Positions 43,673-54,215 are shown, counted from the first letter of the stretch. The stretch: DNA of 64,000 nt from Blastobasis lacticolella (GCA_905147135.1 LR990053.1:6832501-6896500), one strand, 5' to 3'. The notes: generated from the sequence alone by a model not told the origin. Numbers and translations: made by a program.

Positions 43673-44154
43673 ACGTAAAGGCTGGACCACACAGTGGCGG
43701 GAAAGCGGTTGCGGCGCGGTAGGGATAACAGCCGCTTTTTAGATACATTATTCTGCTCATAAAGTTTTTATTTTACGCTACTCAGTGATAAACTAGCGGA
43801 CAGCGACAGACAGACCTGAGATAAAGATGAAAATAACTAACACTCCCAATACCTCAATGAAGCAATACACGCAATCACTCTCTCACTGTAGGGGGACAGG
43901 CCTTCCCTTTCTAACGAAGGTGTCTGTCTGTCGATTAGTAGTTCAGTTGGTCAAGGTGGTGGGTCTGGCACGCAGAGGTCTCGGGTTCGATTCTCTGACT
44001 ACCCCTGAATACTGTCATGGCACCGCTGTCCCGCCACTGATACACTGTGGGACCTCTATAGGTATATAGGACGCCTCGGAAAGCAATCGTTTCCCGCTGT
44101 ACCGCGCCGCGACCGCTCCCGCTTTCCCCCCTCTGTGTGAACCGGCCTTTACGT
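43673..44154. mobile_element. MITE M4 with ACGTAAAGGC ends, carrying a SINE
   Basis: Left end ACGTAAAGGCTGGACCACAC, AGTGGCGGGAAAGCGG, TTGCGGCGCGGTA. Reverse-complemented right end ACGTAAAGGCCGGTTCACAC, AGAGGGGGGAAAGCGG, and TCGCGGCGCGGTA. Arms are about 55-75 bp. SINE-C lies inside. Confidence 0.83.
43933..44070 (+). mobile_element. SINE-C, tRNA-like, nested in MITE M4
   Basis: TAGTTCAGTTGGTCAAGG (A-box-like), CTGGCACGCAGAGGTC and TCGGGTTCGATTCTC (B box), then a body with CTGTCATGGCACCGCTG and GGGACCTCTATAGGTATA. Only one copy was seen in the window, and its body differs from SINE-A and SINE-B. A decayed tRNA gene is less likely because no acceptor-stem pairing is visible. Confidence 0.7.
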
Positions 44155-44155
44155 G

Positions 44156-44640
44156 TTTCAAAGAATTTTTGCCAACATAAATTACAGGTACATTTTCATG
44201 GAACACTGTCAGTTATTTTACCTCATAATTTGGGTAGTGGTTGAATATTTTTTCTTTGTACTCTTTATATCTTACGGCGAAAACAGGAGTCTCTGGGTAT
44301 TTAATTAAAATAAAATTATTACATTAATGTTGGTTCATTAAAACTAGAACATCGTAATTATACAGAACTAACATTTAGTAGTCTTTCACTTAAAAAGGGC
44401 CGCGTCATTAAACAAAAAAAATCTAAAAGACAGAAAACGTCGGATAATCCCGACCAAGTTTACAAATACTCAAACATTTTCTAAACTACTAGACCAATTT
44501 TAAATAAACGATTAAACTGAGCTAGCAAATAGAGAAAAGGGCATTCAAATCGGTCTATCCGTTCGGGAGCTACGATGATGATGATACACAAAGCCACAAC
44601 AGATACACACGTCTAACTTATAACACCCTTTTTTTTATCG
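44156..44640. other. No gene; weak E-like block
   Basis: ACTACTAGACCAATTTTAAATAAACG and related words near 44485-44580 recall the E repeat. Otherwise unassigned. Confidence 0.4.
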
Positions 44641-44647
44641 AGTGAAA

Positions 44648-44767
44648 AATAATAGACATCTTGGCGTCAATACCCCGATTATAATATCGCGCGCGAAGCA
44701 CCGAGGTCCAACTTGACCATGATCCAGGATTTGGCAGATCAGGTAATTAGAGTAGCGACTCGACTAC
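44648..44767 (-). mobile_element. SINE-A, reverse, 3' piece of a split copy
   Basis: ACATCTTGGCGTCAATACCCC, GACCATGATCCAGGATTTGG and CAGATCAGGTAATTAGAG. The other pieces are at 45045-45232 and 45335-45360. Confidence 0.8.
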
Positions 44768-45044
44768 TGTTAAGAGCGCCGGACGATGTTGGTTAGCGAT
44801 AAAGCGGCCGAAGTCGATCTACCCCCTTTTGCAAGTTTTTTGCTACTACTGGAACTCGAACTCACTTTTAAGTCACGGCACACTACACTGACCGTATCAC
44901 TCACTTTTATAGTCTTATTTCGATCTAGTTTCGACTGTGTTGAAATATCGGGCTACTCGTCAACAAAGGTACGCGGTAGGAAACCCGGAACATACCTTTA
45001 AAATGTGTAATAATAACCGCGATAGTTTAAAACATGATGTTAAA
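44768..45044. other. Insert of about 277 bp splitting SINE-A
   Basis: Foreign to the SINE. Starts TAAGAGCGCCGGACGATG and ends near ACATGATGTTAAAA. I recognise no family and no inverted ends. Confidence 0.5.
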
Positions 45045-45360
45045 AGGGAAACCTCACCAGATTTGGTCATGGTTACACATTGATGTGGTTACACACAGAA
45101 TGTGCAGGTCTCCTCACGATGCTTTCCCTAATTGTAAGAGCATCGGTTGTTCAACTAATGTACATAACTCAGAAAAGTCATTCGTAATATCTGCACTGGG
45201 GTACGAACCCGGTAATTCGCTTACGAGTCGCCTTTCACTCTTGTTGCTTATTTCATTGGATAGGTATTTTTTCACTCTTTTATCTAACATTAGGTATCTA
45301 ACTTCATATACAAGCCACAGCTCTTACCATACGGCTAATCCGTTCACCACTGACGCTACC
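45045..45360 (-). mobile_element. SINE-A, reverse, 5' piece, interrupted again
   Basis: CCTCACCAGATTTGG, ATGTGCAGGTCTCCTCACG, GGGTACGAACCCGGTAATTCG and CTTACGAGTCG. About 100 bp of unrelated DNA follows before the head resumes with CGGCTAATCCG and CACCACTGACGCT (45330-45357). Confidence 0.72.
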
Positions 45361-45364
45361 AACT

Positions 45365-45740
45365 TCGCCAAGTAAGTTAGGAATTCAATTACAGAATAGT
45401 TGTTAACCTGAGTGCATCCTTATAAGATTTCAGAGGCGGCCCGTAGTGCATAATGCACTGGTGACGTCGCGCTTCTGCATTTAATTAAGAACAGGGTATG
45501 GTGGCACTATGAGCATTTATAGTAAGCCTATTAAAATTAAATTAAATTAAATATAATTTATTTCATTTTTCACAGACTCATATTCTCATTACATTTCATT
45601 AATAATTATGGAATGGTCTATTTTCGGCAGGCCTTACCAAGTATTGATTAAGGACTATACAAGCAAAATGTAGGTACTAAGTGGAAATTGTATACCAACT
45701 AACTTGATAATTAAAGTAGATCAGACAACGCGAAATTGTG
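45365..45740. other. No gene seen
   Basis: Unassigned; a run of ATTAAATTAAATTAAATA lies near 45535-45551. Confidence 0.4.
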
Positions 45741-45744
45741 TACC

Positions 45745-45960
45745 TAAGAGCCCATACAAACGTACACGATTTTTGCGATTTTGGTTTTTATACTAATGAC
45801 AAAAATATTATTTTATTAATTTTTAAACCACCGCGCAGTCGTCGCGTCGCGCCCGCCAAGTCACTTCGCGCCAATATGGTAGACTGCGCGATTTATGCGC
45901 GATTCCTACGCGATAACAAGGCAGACGCTTTGTAAACGGCGACGTATAGACGGGCCCCTT
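45745..45960 (+). mobile_element. GC-headed MITE M7, copy 2
   Basis: TAAGAGCCCATACAAACG, TTTGCGATTTTGGTTTTTATA, CGTCGCGTCGCGCCCGCC, GCGCCAATATGG and ACGTATAGACGGGCCCCTT. The ends are weakly inverted. Opposite orientation to copy 1 at 43122. Confidence 0.72.
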
Positions 45961-45964
45961 AGGC

Positions 45965-47390
45965 TGCAGTGTACGATAATGTTACATTCGAAGTATTTAG
46001 AAGAAGGTGTAGTGGCAAAATAATGTATGAAGTATTATTTCTTTGAGATACTTCCTTACATTTCCTCCACAGCATAAATAAAGTGGCTTTCCACATCTGT
46101 GTGTCTGTCTGTTTATCCTCTAACTCCCCCTAAACTTTATCGTTTTAACGATAATTTAGATCATTTATTCCGGAAGGTTTTTAATTATATAAAACATTCA
46201 TTTAATAATAGAGAAACCCCAAGAACACTGGTGCGAAGGCAGGGTGGGTCGTAAGTATTAGATAAGTAAGAAAAGCCGTGGATCTGAATATCCGGTGACA
46301 CTGACACCGCACCCCAAATAACTCCACAAGGTCGCACGCGCATTCTCGAGTTATATTTGACGACACATTAACTTCAGCTTTAGCCTCCTCAAAGTGCAAT
46401 CCTGCAAGTATTCATTTGCAACATGGTGCAGAATATCCTGATTTTTTATTGTCTATTTTATTTTTATTATTTATTCAGGGAACTGAGCACACAGGCATTT
46501 AGCTATGCCATGCTATGCTAAGCTATGCTATGTGGGCTATAGAGACATCCAGTCCGACGGTCCTGATGGAAAGCGGCCACCGCCGAGGATATCTGCGATT
46601 TCGAGCGGGATTCTCTTGATACAAGTATTTCTATAATCAATAGGAGATCCCAACCTAAATAAGACGTGTAAAACTTAATAATGAAATAAATCATTATTTA
46701 TTATTTATCAACAACCTAACAGGAGAGGATGCGGTGCCGGCCTTTGAGGTGTCTGTATTATATGCAATTACTTTGTTTTTTTATTATAGGCCTAACAAAA
46801 TAAAAAAAAAATTTTGCTTAACAGTGTGTGACAACACATAGATATACAATAAACAAATTTTCAAAACTTTATGAGAAATAATGATAAACTTATTTTGAAA
46901 ACTTTAATATGTATTTTAAGTAGATCCGTCGACCGCGTTTCAAACCCATGAACCTAAGCAGACTACAAACCTTCGGGATCAAATACTAATAGTACACTGT
47001 GTCTATAAATAATAAAGCTCACTTATAATATTGCATATCGGACTATCGTTTCTGAATATTTGAGCCATTACAATTATGCGAGTATTCAATCCCTAGTAAT
47101 AGAGTCTAACAGCAACCAATACTCTGCCTAGTATTTCTACGGGGCTAAACTAATAAAAAAAGACGATATACTTGATTGGAAACCTGCATGTTTCACCATT
47201 CGTATCGTTAATTCAATCAGAAGCAATTAGAACCCCATTGGCCCACGTGCGACCCAGAAATGGACTGCCACTTAATCATTTGAACTAATAAAACGTATAT
47301 TGAGTTCTAAATTATTCCCGTCTTACGGAGGACGCAGTAGAATTGGAGAAACATCGATATTAGAGCTTTTTTGGAAAATAGTACCTACTA
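45965..47390. other. No gene; GCTAT microsatellite and LINE-R scrap
   Basis: GCTATGCCATGCTATGCTAAG followed by CTATGCTATG lies at 46503-46532. A LINE-R-like phrase (GATGGAAAGCGGCCACCGCC) lies at 46566-46585. No gene. Confidence 0.45.
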
Positions 47391-47396
47391 TTCATA

Positions 47397-47430
47397 ATTC
47401 TCATACAACATACCTATGTTGTATGAGAAT
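47397..47430. repeat. 34-bp palindrome, perfect 16-bp arms
   Basis: ATTCTCATACAACATA and TATGTTGTATGAGAAT are perfect reverse complements separated by CC. Confidence 0.95.
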
Positions 47431-47434
47431 ACTG

Positions 47435-47695
47435 AAACAAACTAGGTGATTTTGGAAAGCAAATCATGGTAGAAAGGGGTAAAAAGGTCACATTGGCGAT
47501 GGTATTGCTAACGTCCATAAGGTTACGGTGCCTACCCCACGCAAGGGCACGACTGGCCGCGCTTATTTGTCAACTTAATACCACAAGAAAAAAGATACAC
47601 ATTTGACAATCAAATCGAGTTCATGGAATAGCCATCTTGGGGTCACGATGTCTAATAACTAAAAATAAAAAGTAATTAACCATTTTTATATTTTA
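47435..47695. other. LINE-R2-like scrap, otherwise unassigned
   Basis: GATGGTATTGCTAACGTCCATAAGG and GCACG recall the LINE-R2 3' end; no gene. Confidence 0.4.
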
Positions 47696-47700
47696 TTTTG

Positions 47701-47868
47701 TACTAGTGACCCGCCCCGATTTTGCATGGGTAGTAAGTACCCTTAACTGTCTTATGAATCACTCTGTCTATTGGTTAAAACCGCATCAAAATCCGTCTAG
47801 TACTTTTTGAGTCCGCGAACAGACAGTTTGATGCGGCGTGGGATTTTGTTTTATAATGGTTTGATAAT
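47701..47868 (+). repeat. D repeat, diverged subfamily
   Basis: ACTAGTGACCCGCCCCGATT, AATCACTCTGTCTATTGG, AAACCGCATCAAAATCCG and GATGCGGCGTGGGATTTTG. Pairs with 5020. Confidence 0.7.
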
Positions 47869-47869
47869 T

Positions 47870-48285
47870 TTATAATGTTTAGCTGTTGGTCTTCCTAATA
47901 AATTAAATAAATAAATAAATATAGATATATGTTTGGAACACCAATAGCTAAAGTAAAGTAACAATTACTTGTATAAAAAATAGGTGTAAACAGAGCCAAG
48001 GTGCTCGCTGTAGATAATACTTCTTATTACTAACCACGAACAAAAACGTAGCGAATAGCTAGTTTATTGCATAATTTCTTCAATAAAAAGAGGCTATTAG
48101 TACCGTGCCATCTATTCTACGTTGTTTTAAATGACAACAATATTTCATTTCGGTCATTGTCATAATTTTTATGAATGGGGTCTATTAATTTGCCTTTTCC
48201 GGAGATAGTCTCTTCCTATAGCGTAATGTCGTACCTACGTTTTATTTTTATCGTAACCTACTTCATCTTCAGCTACAATCTGCTA
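47870..48285. other. No gene; (AAATAAAT)n near 47900
   Basis: Low-complexity AAATTAAATAAATAAATAAA at 47900-47920. Nothing coding. Confidence 0.45.
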
Positions 48286-48289
48286 TTAA

Positions 48290-48500
48290 TACTAATGACT
48301 AACCGAAGCTCTTATTTAAAAAAATCTTGCGACTAAATGTGTAACCATGACAACATGGACCTTTAGGGTCTCAGAGGTCAGATGGCAGTGGCTCCACTGT
48401 AATTATCTGATCTACCAAATTCTTGGTTATGACCAAGACGGACCCCGGGTTCTCGCGCGCAAGAGCACAACCGGGACATAACGCCGAGATGATTATTATA
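48290..48500 (+). mobile_element. SINE-A, forward, 5'-truncated
   Basis: TGTGTAACCATGACAAC, CAGAGGTCAGATGGCAGTGG, AATTATCTGATCTACC, GACGGACCCCGGGTTCTCG and ATAACGCCGAGATGATTATT. The tail is immediately duplicated in inverted order (48516-48547). Confidence 0.88.
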
Positions 48501-48547
48501 ATTTTATTAGGTCTTCCTAATAAAATTAAAATAATCATCTCGGCGTT
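48480..48547. repeat. Hairpin with 32-bp arms, 4-nt loop, at SINE-A tail
   Basis: The left arm begins AACGCCGAGATGATTATT and ends ATTTTATTAGG. The right arm is its reverse complement with one mismatch (31 of 32). The loop is TCTT. The left arm includes the tail of the SINE-A copy; the right arm repeats that tail inverted. Confidence 0.95.
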
Positions 48548-48549
48548 AA

Positions 48550-48880
48550 AAAAGAAAGGGTAGAGAACTGTATATAGTCATGTGTGAGATTCGTGTAATA
48601 AACGTATTATTTATTTATTGAAAATACTAATCGAACTACTAGTCCAATGTAAATTGGACTCGAAATAAATGCCCGTTTGATAATATTCATGTGCGAACTG
48701 AATATCATAGTTTCAGTGAAATATGGCGGTGGAAGCAAAGTGGAGTCGCGCCGGCCGTATATCAGGCCCAGTCTATGCATGAATGCAGACCGCCCTGGGT
48801 CAACGCTGATATGAACTAAGATAGTACAAGTCCTATGTAGGTATTACAATTGCAAAATTTAGCAAGGATTGTTTGTTGCT
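48550..48880. other. No gene seen
   Basis: Unassigned sequence with a short GC-rich patch at 48745-48800. Confidence 0.4.
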
Positions 48881-48882
48881 CT

Positions 48883-49145
48883 TTCACGCAACTGCTGGAC
48901 CAAATTTGAAGATGTAATATAGCTTTTATCCCCGAATAGCTAATAGACTACCTTCTAGCTTTTACCAGGAAATTTGGTTATTACCTACGTTTCGGACCAG
49001 TTCCCGGTGTTGGCATAAATTATAGCGATATAGTGCTTAGTTACATTACTTCAAAATCCGTTTATAATTTTTGCGTGAAGGTGTAACAAACATTCATCTA
49101 TACTTACATACAAACGTTCGTATTTATAATGTTAGTAGGGTAGGA
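48883..49145 (-). repeat. E repeat, reverse
   Basis: CTTTCACGCAACTGCTGGACC near the left looks like a second, forward E motif. The reverse E blocks AAAATCCGTTTATAATTTTTGCG, CAAACATTCATC and CGTATTTATAATGTTAGTAGG lie at 49052-49141. The locus may hold two E fragments facing each other. Confidence 0.55.
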
Positions 49146-49147
49146 TA

Positions 49148-50098
49148 ATATAACGCAAACGAATATTATTTCCGCGGGGAATACTGCATATCCGAATGAC
49201 GGAGTCGCGGTCAATAGCCAGTCATATTAACATTATAATTCCCGTTTACCTGCACTGGATAGCTTTTTTACTAAATTAAATGAAAAATTCCATTAAAAGC
49301 ATTTTTAATGTTGTTTTGTCTATTAGCGACGCGATCTATACCTACATACATATTGAATGCTAAATAAAGAAAAAAAAAAATCTTGTGGAATACTAAAGAT
49401 GCAATTTAAAAAATTTACAAAAAAAGTGTCGCTAAGTTGTCTATGCCGATGTATATTCAATACTATGAATAAATGAATATGAATATGTCCAGAGCAAGGA
49501 AATCTTAGGGAACCCTAGCACAGGGAATCCTAGCAAATAGCTATAGGGCAAAGTAACAATGAATCATATTTTTTTATTATTTGTTATAAGTAACATCACC
49601 ATACATGTCATGAGCACCCAGTACACCCGTGGGATCAGCACATTTATTGGCCTTATCAACAACCTCTGCACCCATTAAACCAACCTAATCAATATTGATT
49701 TTAGCGTTACATATACTAAACCATTTTCTAGTACTAGTTCAGAGTTAGCACTTAATTAAGTCCTATAAAATGTCACCGCAGCTATATCAACGGTGAAGCT
49801 GACTATGGGCGCATAGATGTAGGCCCCACTTAACTGGGACCTGCCTATGATCTGAAGTGAGTGGGGAACGTCGGGCGAAGGGGATGGGAGTAATATTGGG
49901 TAGGTGTTATAGAGAGGACAATGGTGCAAAATGGGTCTGATATCCGGGCCGTGATTTTAATACGGATTTTATATATTTGTAATCTCACAAGTTTCTGGTA
50001 CGGGCACATAGTTCGATCTTTTTTATATGTACAGGGACAAACCAGCAGACAGCGCACCTGATCGAATGTGGTAACTGTCTTTATTTACTGTTATTATT
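49148..50098. other. No gene called; LINE-R phrase near 50035
   Basis: GACAAACCAGCAGACAGCGC, ACCTGATCGAATGTGG at 50035-50070 resembles a LINE-R 3' end. Otherwise unassigned. Confidence 0.4.
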
Positions 50099-50104
50099 TC
50101 ATAT

Positions 50105-50290
50105 TAGTGGACCGGGTGCGTCTTCGTTCGCGGACACCTACTTTACCCCTACCTACCCTTTTTCTTTTTGCTTATTATTATTTATTATTATATATTGAAT
50201 CGCTCTATCTATTGTTGAAAATCGCAGTAAAATCCTTCGCACAGAGACAAAAGGCGGGAAGCGTTATATATTGTATACTACATAAAGATG
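50105..50290 (+). repeat. D repeat, forward
   Basis: TAGTGGACCGGGTGCGTCTTC, GTTCGCGGACACCTAC, TTTACCCCTACCTACCC, TCTATCTATTGTTGAAAATCGC and CAAAAGGCGGGAAGCG, with a TTATTATTATT expansion in the middle. Confidence 0.82.
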
Positions 50291-50299
50291 TTCTTTATT

Positions 50300-51610
50300 T
50301 TTTGCGTTTTATGTTCTGGCATTTGTTTTTCCTATAGAAGGTGCAGTAACGATATGACAAACTAATTAGTATGGCCACAAGGAAAAATTATTCTTCCATA
50401 AATCATTATCAAAGAGGTAGCATTTTACCAGAGTTTTACTAGAGCCTCCTTAAAAACGAATCTAGACCCGACTCACACTTTCCCTACAAATTCGTTGTAC
50501 CATTTATAGCTTCGGTCCTCAGCATGATTAGGGGGTCTCTATTGATAACCACGCATATCGGGCTCAACCCGCTCAACCCGCTTAATGGCGTGGACGTGAC
50601 TCGCCTGAGGTTCCAAATGCCCCGATATGAGCCGAAAGAACTCAGCTTTGTAAGTAATTTCCAGTCGTAAAGAAGCCATGATCCAGAACTTCGTTATGAT
50701 GCTTAAATATTGGGAAATACTGTGGGTTTCAGACTGTTTATATATAGATTTCTTTGACTTAAGAGATGAAAAAGCTAACAGTGTAAGAGACAGAAATGAA
50801 AACGTAGAGGTAAAATATGTTTTTGTGAGCGACAATTTCTGGAACCAGTAATTGGACTTCGACAATATAATACTAATGGGAACCCACAAGATTTTGATTC
50901 CGGAAAATATAAGCATCTCGCAATATAATTGGGAGTAGGTACACAGAATCTGCTAAATATAAATACAGAGTTGTTTATCGAGAGAGAATAATTTTATGAA
51001 CTACTTATCACAATACTTGAATACTAAAAATCGCTCATTGAACACTAATTAGAAAGTGTTAGTGAGTGTATGAGACCTACGCTTAGCAGTGGATGTCCAA
51101 CAGCTGAGATGGTACAAACAAGCTTGCTACCTAATGGTAAGCAGTTACCACAGTCTCTGGACGTTGCAATACCGCGTTTGATGACTCGCAAATCATAGAA
51201 AAACCAATTAATGAAACAGACATACCGTAAATCTTCTTTAGATAAATAGCCAAGAAAGCTGTTTAAATAAGATTTATGACCTTAATAGACAGAAAGGGAC
51301 TTGAAATAAAAAATATACACTGAAGATGAATAAAGCGATTATTCGTCTGAAAACGACACGACACTAATGATTGGAATGGCCTTTAGCGAGACAATAGGAG
51401 GCAATTGCGACTTCATTAGCTCCAGATTGCTTCCCCTAAATCGCACCTACGCTATTTTGAACTGAACCATTGATATACCTATCTACACAGTTGTTTAAGA
51501 AGTACTGAAGTTATAATTATATACACAACAGTGGTGACGAACGAGTAGACATCCCACCCAAGCAGCAAACTACTAGTTGACCGATGGTAAGATTCTGTCA
51601 AGCCTTAGGA
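50300..51610. other. No gene confirmed; 125-codon minus frame
   Basis: A minus-strand frame at 50539-50916 is one of the longest in the window. It ends with SGHLEPQASHVHAIKRVERV followed by EPDMRGYQ. I do not recognise it, its first half is low-complexity Ser/Leu/Lys, and the flanks show no clear splice sites. It may be a decayed mobile element. A LINE-R2 scrap lies at 51110-51175. Confidence 0.3.
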
Positions 51611-51619
51611 TTTCATCTG

Positions 51620-51753
51620 GGACTTTATTTTTGAAACTGCTCGCATGCGCTACCGAAAAGGATACTTTCACACTCGTGGTAATTTGCTAGAGGTAGAAAA
51701 TATAAGCTTTAGAGGGCGAGCGCTCTCGTAGATGCGAGCGGTTTCAAAAATAC
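51620..51753. mobile_element. MITE M5 part B, stand-alone copy
   Basis: Left end TTATTTTTGAAACTGCTCGC; right end reverse-complemented TATTTTTGAAACCGCTCGC. Inside, TTCACACTCGTGGTAATTTG and CTAGAGGTAGA match the reverse complement of the part B body at 17480. Confidence 0.78.
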
Positions 51754-51754
51754 A

Positions 51755-52098
51755 TGGATGGATACCAACGCCTTATCACAGTATAAACTATTCCTGCTGT
51801 CAAGCAACAATGTTGAAGTAGATGTTGCGGTTTGAAGGATACGATAGCCAGTAACTTTTGCGTGTGTAATAAGCTGAGTAGTGCTTGATGCGTCTAGTAA
51901 AGGTTTACTGCATAGGTATTTTTATTAACTTAATAAAACTATATGCACTAAAGGTACATTAGCGGACTTAAAGCTAAAGTAGCCTTATCTACCAGTCAAA
52001 CGTGAAAAACTGTGATCGAAAATGGTAGGCGGTGCAGGAGAACACTTACATTAATAAATGGTAAGTATATAGAACAACATATACATATAGATAATAAA
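51755..52098. other. No gene seen
   Basis: Unassigned sequence. Confidence 0.4.
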
Positions 52099-52111
52099 TA
52101 GTAGTAGGAAT

Positions 52112-52365
52112 CATCATCACAGCCCGTAACAGTCCATTGCAGGACTTAGGGCCTCTCCCACGAAAGGGGAGGTTAATGCCATAATCTCCACGCTTGGCGG
52201 GTTGGAGATCGCAGTGTTTAAATGTAACAATGGAAAATGCTGCTGCCCATTTACCAGATTACGGAGACTCTTGATGTTTTGCCTCGAAAACATTAGTCGC
52301 CTTGTACAACACCCACGAGTGTAAGGGGTTGGTGCTATTCTACTCTGTCGGCCACCACACGGCCG
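52112..52365 (-). mobile_element. Rep-C retroposon with 12-bp duplication
   Basis: CATCATCACAGCCCGTAACAG to CCACCACACGGCCG. AGTAGTAGGAAT lies on both sides (52100-52111 and 52366-52377). One of the two cleanest copies. Confidence 0.92.
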
Positions 52366-52379
52366 AGTAGTAGGAATAA

Positions 52380-53260
52380 TGTAGGTATAATATGAGCATG
52401 CAGATAATGCTAGTGTACAGCCTTTTTGAACGAGAATTTACTAGATAAAAGTTTAATTTCAGAAGGCAGATCGTTCCAAAGTCTCATGGCGACCATCGCG
52501 AAATTATTGAATATAAAACCAGTGCGGTGAATAGGAATATCTTATAACCGGTTATGTGTGGATCGGAGAACGCGATCATGGGTATCAGATAGACACCGGA
52601 ACTTGGAGTTCAAGTAGTTTGGGATAGCGTGGTCATGCAGGATCGAATGAAGGAGAGTGAGGATTCTCAAATTGCGGCGTATTCGGATCCCGCTTAAGTT
52701 TGTCGCACTTCAGGTATGCAGGACGGTCTAGCACAGGGGGAGAACTAGACATCTACAACATGACTAGATAGAACTAGATATCTTGCAACAGCATGCAACA
52801 GTTGCAAGTTGCAGTTTTCTTTGTTTTGTTTTATTTTATTGCAGACTGTTTACAACTTATTGATGTCGGAAGTATTGCATGGAGACTTGTGTATTTGCAC
52901 GTATCATGTTTACAAATGTTGCAAAAAGTTTCCTTTTGTTTATAAAAGTCTCTAATGTCTAGTCTACAATTTACAAAAATGGACGAGTATCTCAACAATG
53001 GTGTGGGAGCACCTTAAGTGTACCCTACCCACCCTACCCCTACTTGTGGAATGAGTATGTAATAATTTTATAACCTTGTGTGAAATAAAAGTTACTATGC
53101 TAACTACAGTAATTAAATCACTAGGTGTTTGCTTTTTAATATAAATGCTAATATAAAAGATACGTGACAGATAAAAGAACCTGCGAATGCTTTTAAGGCA
53201 CCAAAATATCTAACCAAACAGATAATTAATGGTGTTTACACAATGATTAGTAAGTCGGAG
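52380..53260. other. No gene seen
   Basis: A stretch around 52440-52700 (CAGATCGTTCCAAAGTCTCATGG, CACCGGAACTTGGAGTTC) looks like an old LINE coding piece in reverse but is too decayed to read. A short LINE-R-independent CCTACCCACCCTACCCC occurs at about 53024. Confidence 0.4.
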
Positions 53261-53269
53261 AGTCGATGG

Positions 53270-53647
53270 TTTTTTTTTTTTTTTTATGTTATCCGGCAGA
53301 CAAACAGGCATGCGGGCCACCTGATGGAAAGTGGTCACCGCCGCCTATGGACATCAGCAACACCAGGGGAGTCACCAATGCGTTGCCCGCCTCTGAAGAG
53401 ATCTCTAATATACCTCTTGAACGATCCCATGTCATAGTCCAAAGGAAACACTGTGGCTGGGAGCTCATTCCACATCCGAATCGTACGAGCGAGAAACGTT
53501 CTTTCAAACCTTCGCGTGGTGACCAACAGAGGGTCTACGTAGTGGGGATGAGTACCCAGCCCACGGCGGGTGGTGCGATGGCGGAATTGTGCTGTTGGCA
53601 CCAAATCGAAAAGTTCCTCGGAACACTCCCCATTGTACAGCTTTGTA
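53270..53647 (-). pseudogene. LINE-R ORF2 C-terminus, 3' UTR and poly(A) tail
   Basis: The best LINE copy in the window. On the minus strand one frame stays open from 53647 to a stop at 53335. It reads KLYNGECSEELFDLVPTAQF, ERTFLARTIRMWNELPATVF, PLDYDMGSFKRYIRDLF and DVHRRR. The -RMWNELP--VFP---D---FK pattern is the usual ending of a large group of insect Jockey/CR1-type reverse transcriptase ORFs (family knowledge). About 50 bp of 3' UTR (CCACTTTCCATCAGGTGG, GCATGCCTGTTTGTCTGCC) and an A15-16 tail follow. It is 5'-truncated, so no activity is possible. Confidence 0.92.
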
Positions 53648-53649
53648 TT

Positions 53650-53722
53650 GGCTTAGTGGTAACGGTATCCCACTGCCGCCATGTACCAATGACTCTTTTC
53701 TGAGTTATGTACATTAGTAGTA
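53650..53722 (+). mobile_element. SINE-A head fragment
   Basis: GGCTTAGTGGTAACGGTATCCC, then CGCCATGTACCAATGACTC and TTTTCTGAGTTATGTACATTAG. It joins the LINE-R fragment directly, giving a LINE/SINE junction. Confidence 0.72.
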
Positions 53723-53724
53723 CT

Positions 53725-54215
53725 ATTAGTTTGGCTTAACACTACAATATTTAGACCTAATTTAAGTTAGTAAGAAATATTTTGTTGTTTATTTATATTG
53801 TTGAAATTGACAAATAAACATTATAAACATTATGTCTATGTCTATGTCTATTCCACATCCGAACCGTACGAGCCAGAAACTTTCTTTCGAACTTTCGCGT
53901 CGACACCACTAGACGGAAAATATACTATAGAAAGTAAAGTAATAGTAAAAAATCATTTGCAATACATAACATGCGGTTCAAATACTACGTTCGATCGCTA
54001 CAACTCTTAGCTAGACCGTTTAGGGAGTTCGGAGTTACAGAAGTCAATTTACAGTACAAGGCGAGCTCCGGTTGCACGGCGCGGCGGTTGGTTGGGGGAG
54101 CGAGTAATGTATTTTAAATTGATTTCAAACACGCCACGCCGACACAAACGAATGTGTAACAGATGATTACCTTACATTTTATTACGGTGTTCATAGGCCT
54201 AGTAGGCAGTTGCGC
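53725..54215 (-). repeat. LINE-R fragment at 53850-53915, remainder unassigned
   Basis: ATTCCACATCCGAACCGTACG, AGCCAGAAACTTTCTTTCG and AACTTTCGCGTCGACACC repeat 53470-53520. It is preceded by a (TCTATG)n run at 53831-53850. The rest is AT-rich. Confidence 0.65.

Noticed and set aside
53266..53703. 145-codon plus-strand frame
   Set aside because: It is antisense to the LINE-R ORF2 end, which shows true protein-family motifs on the minus strand.
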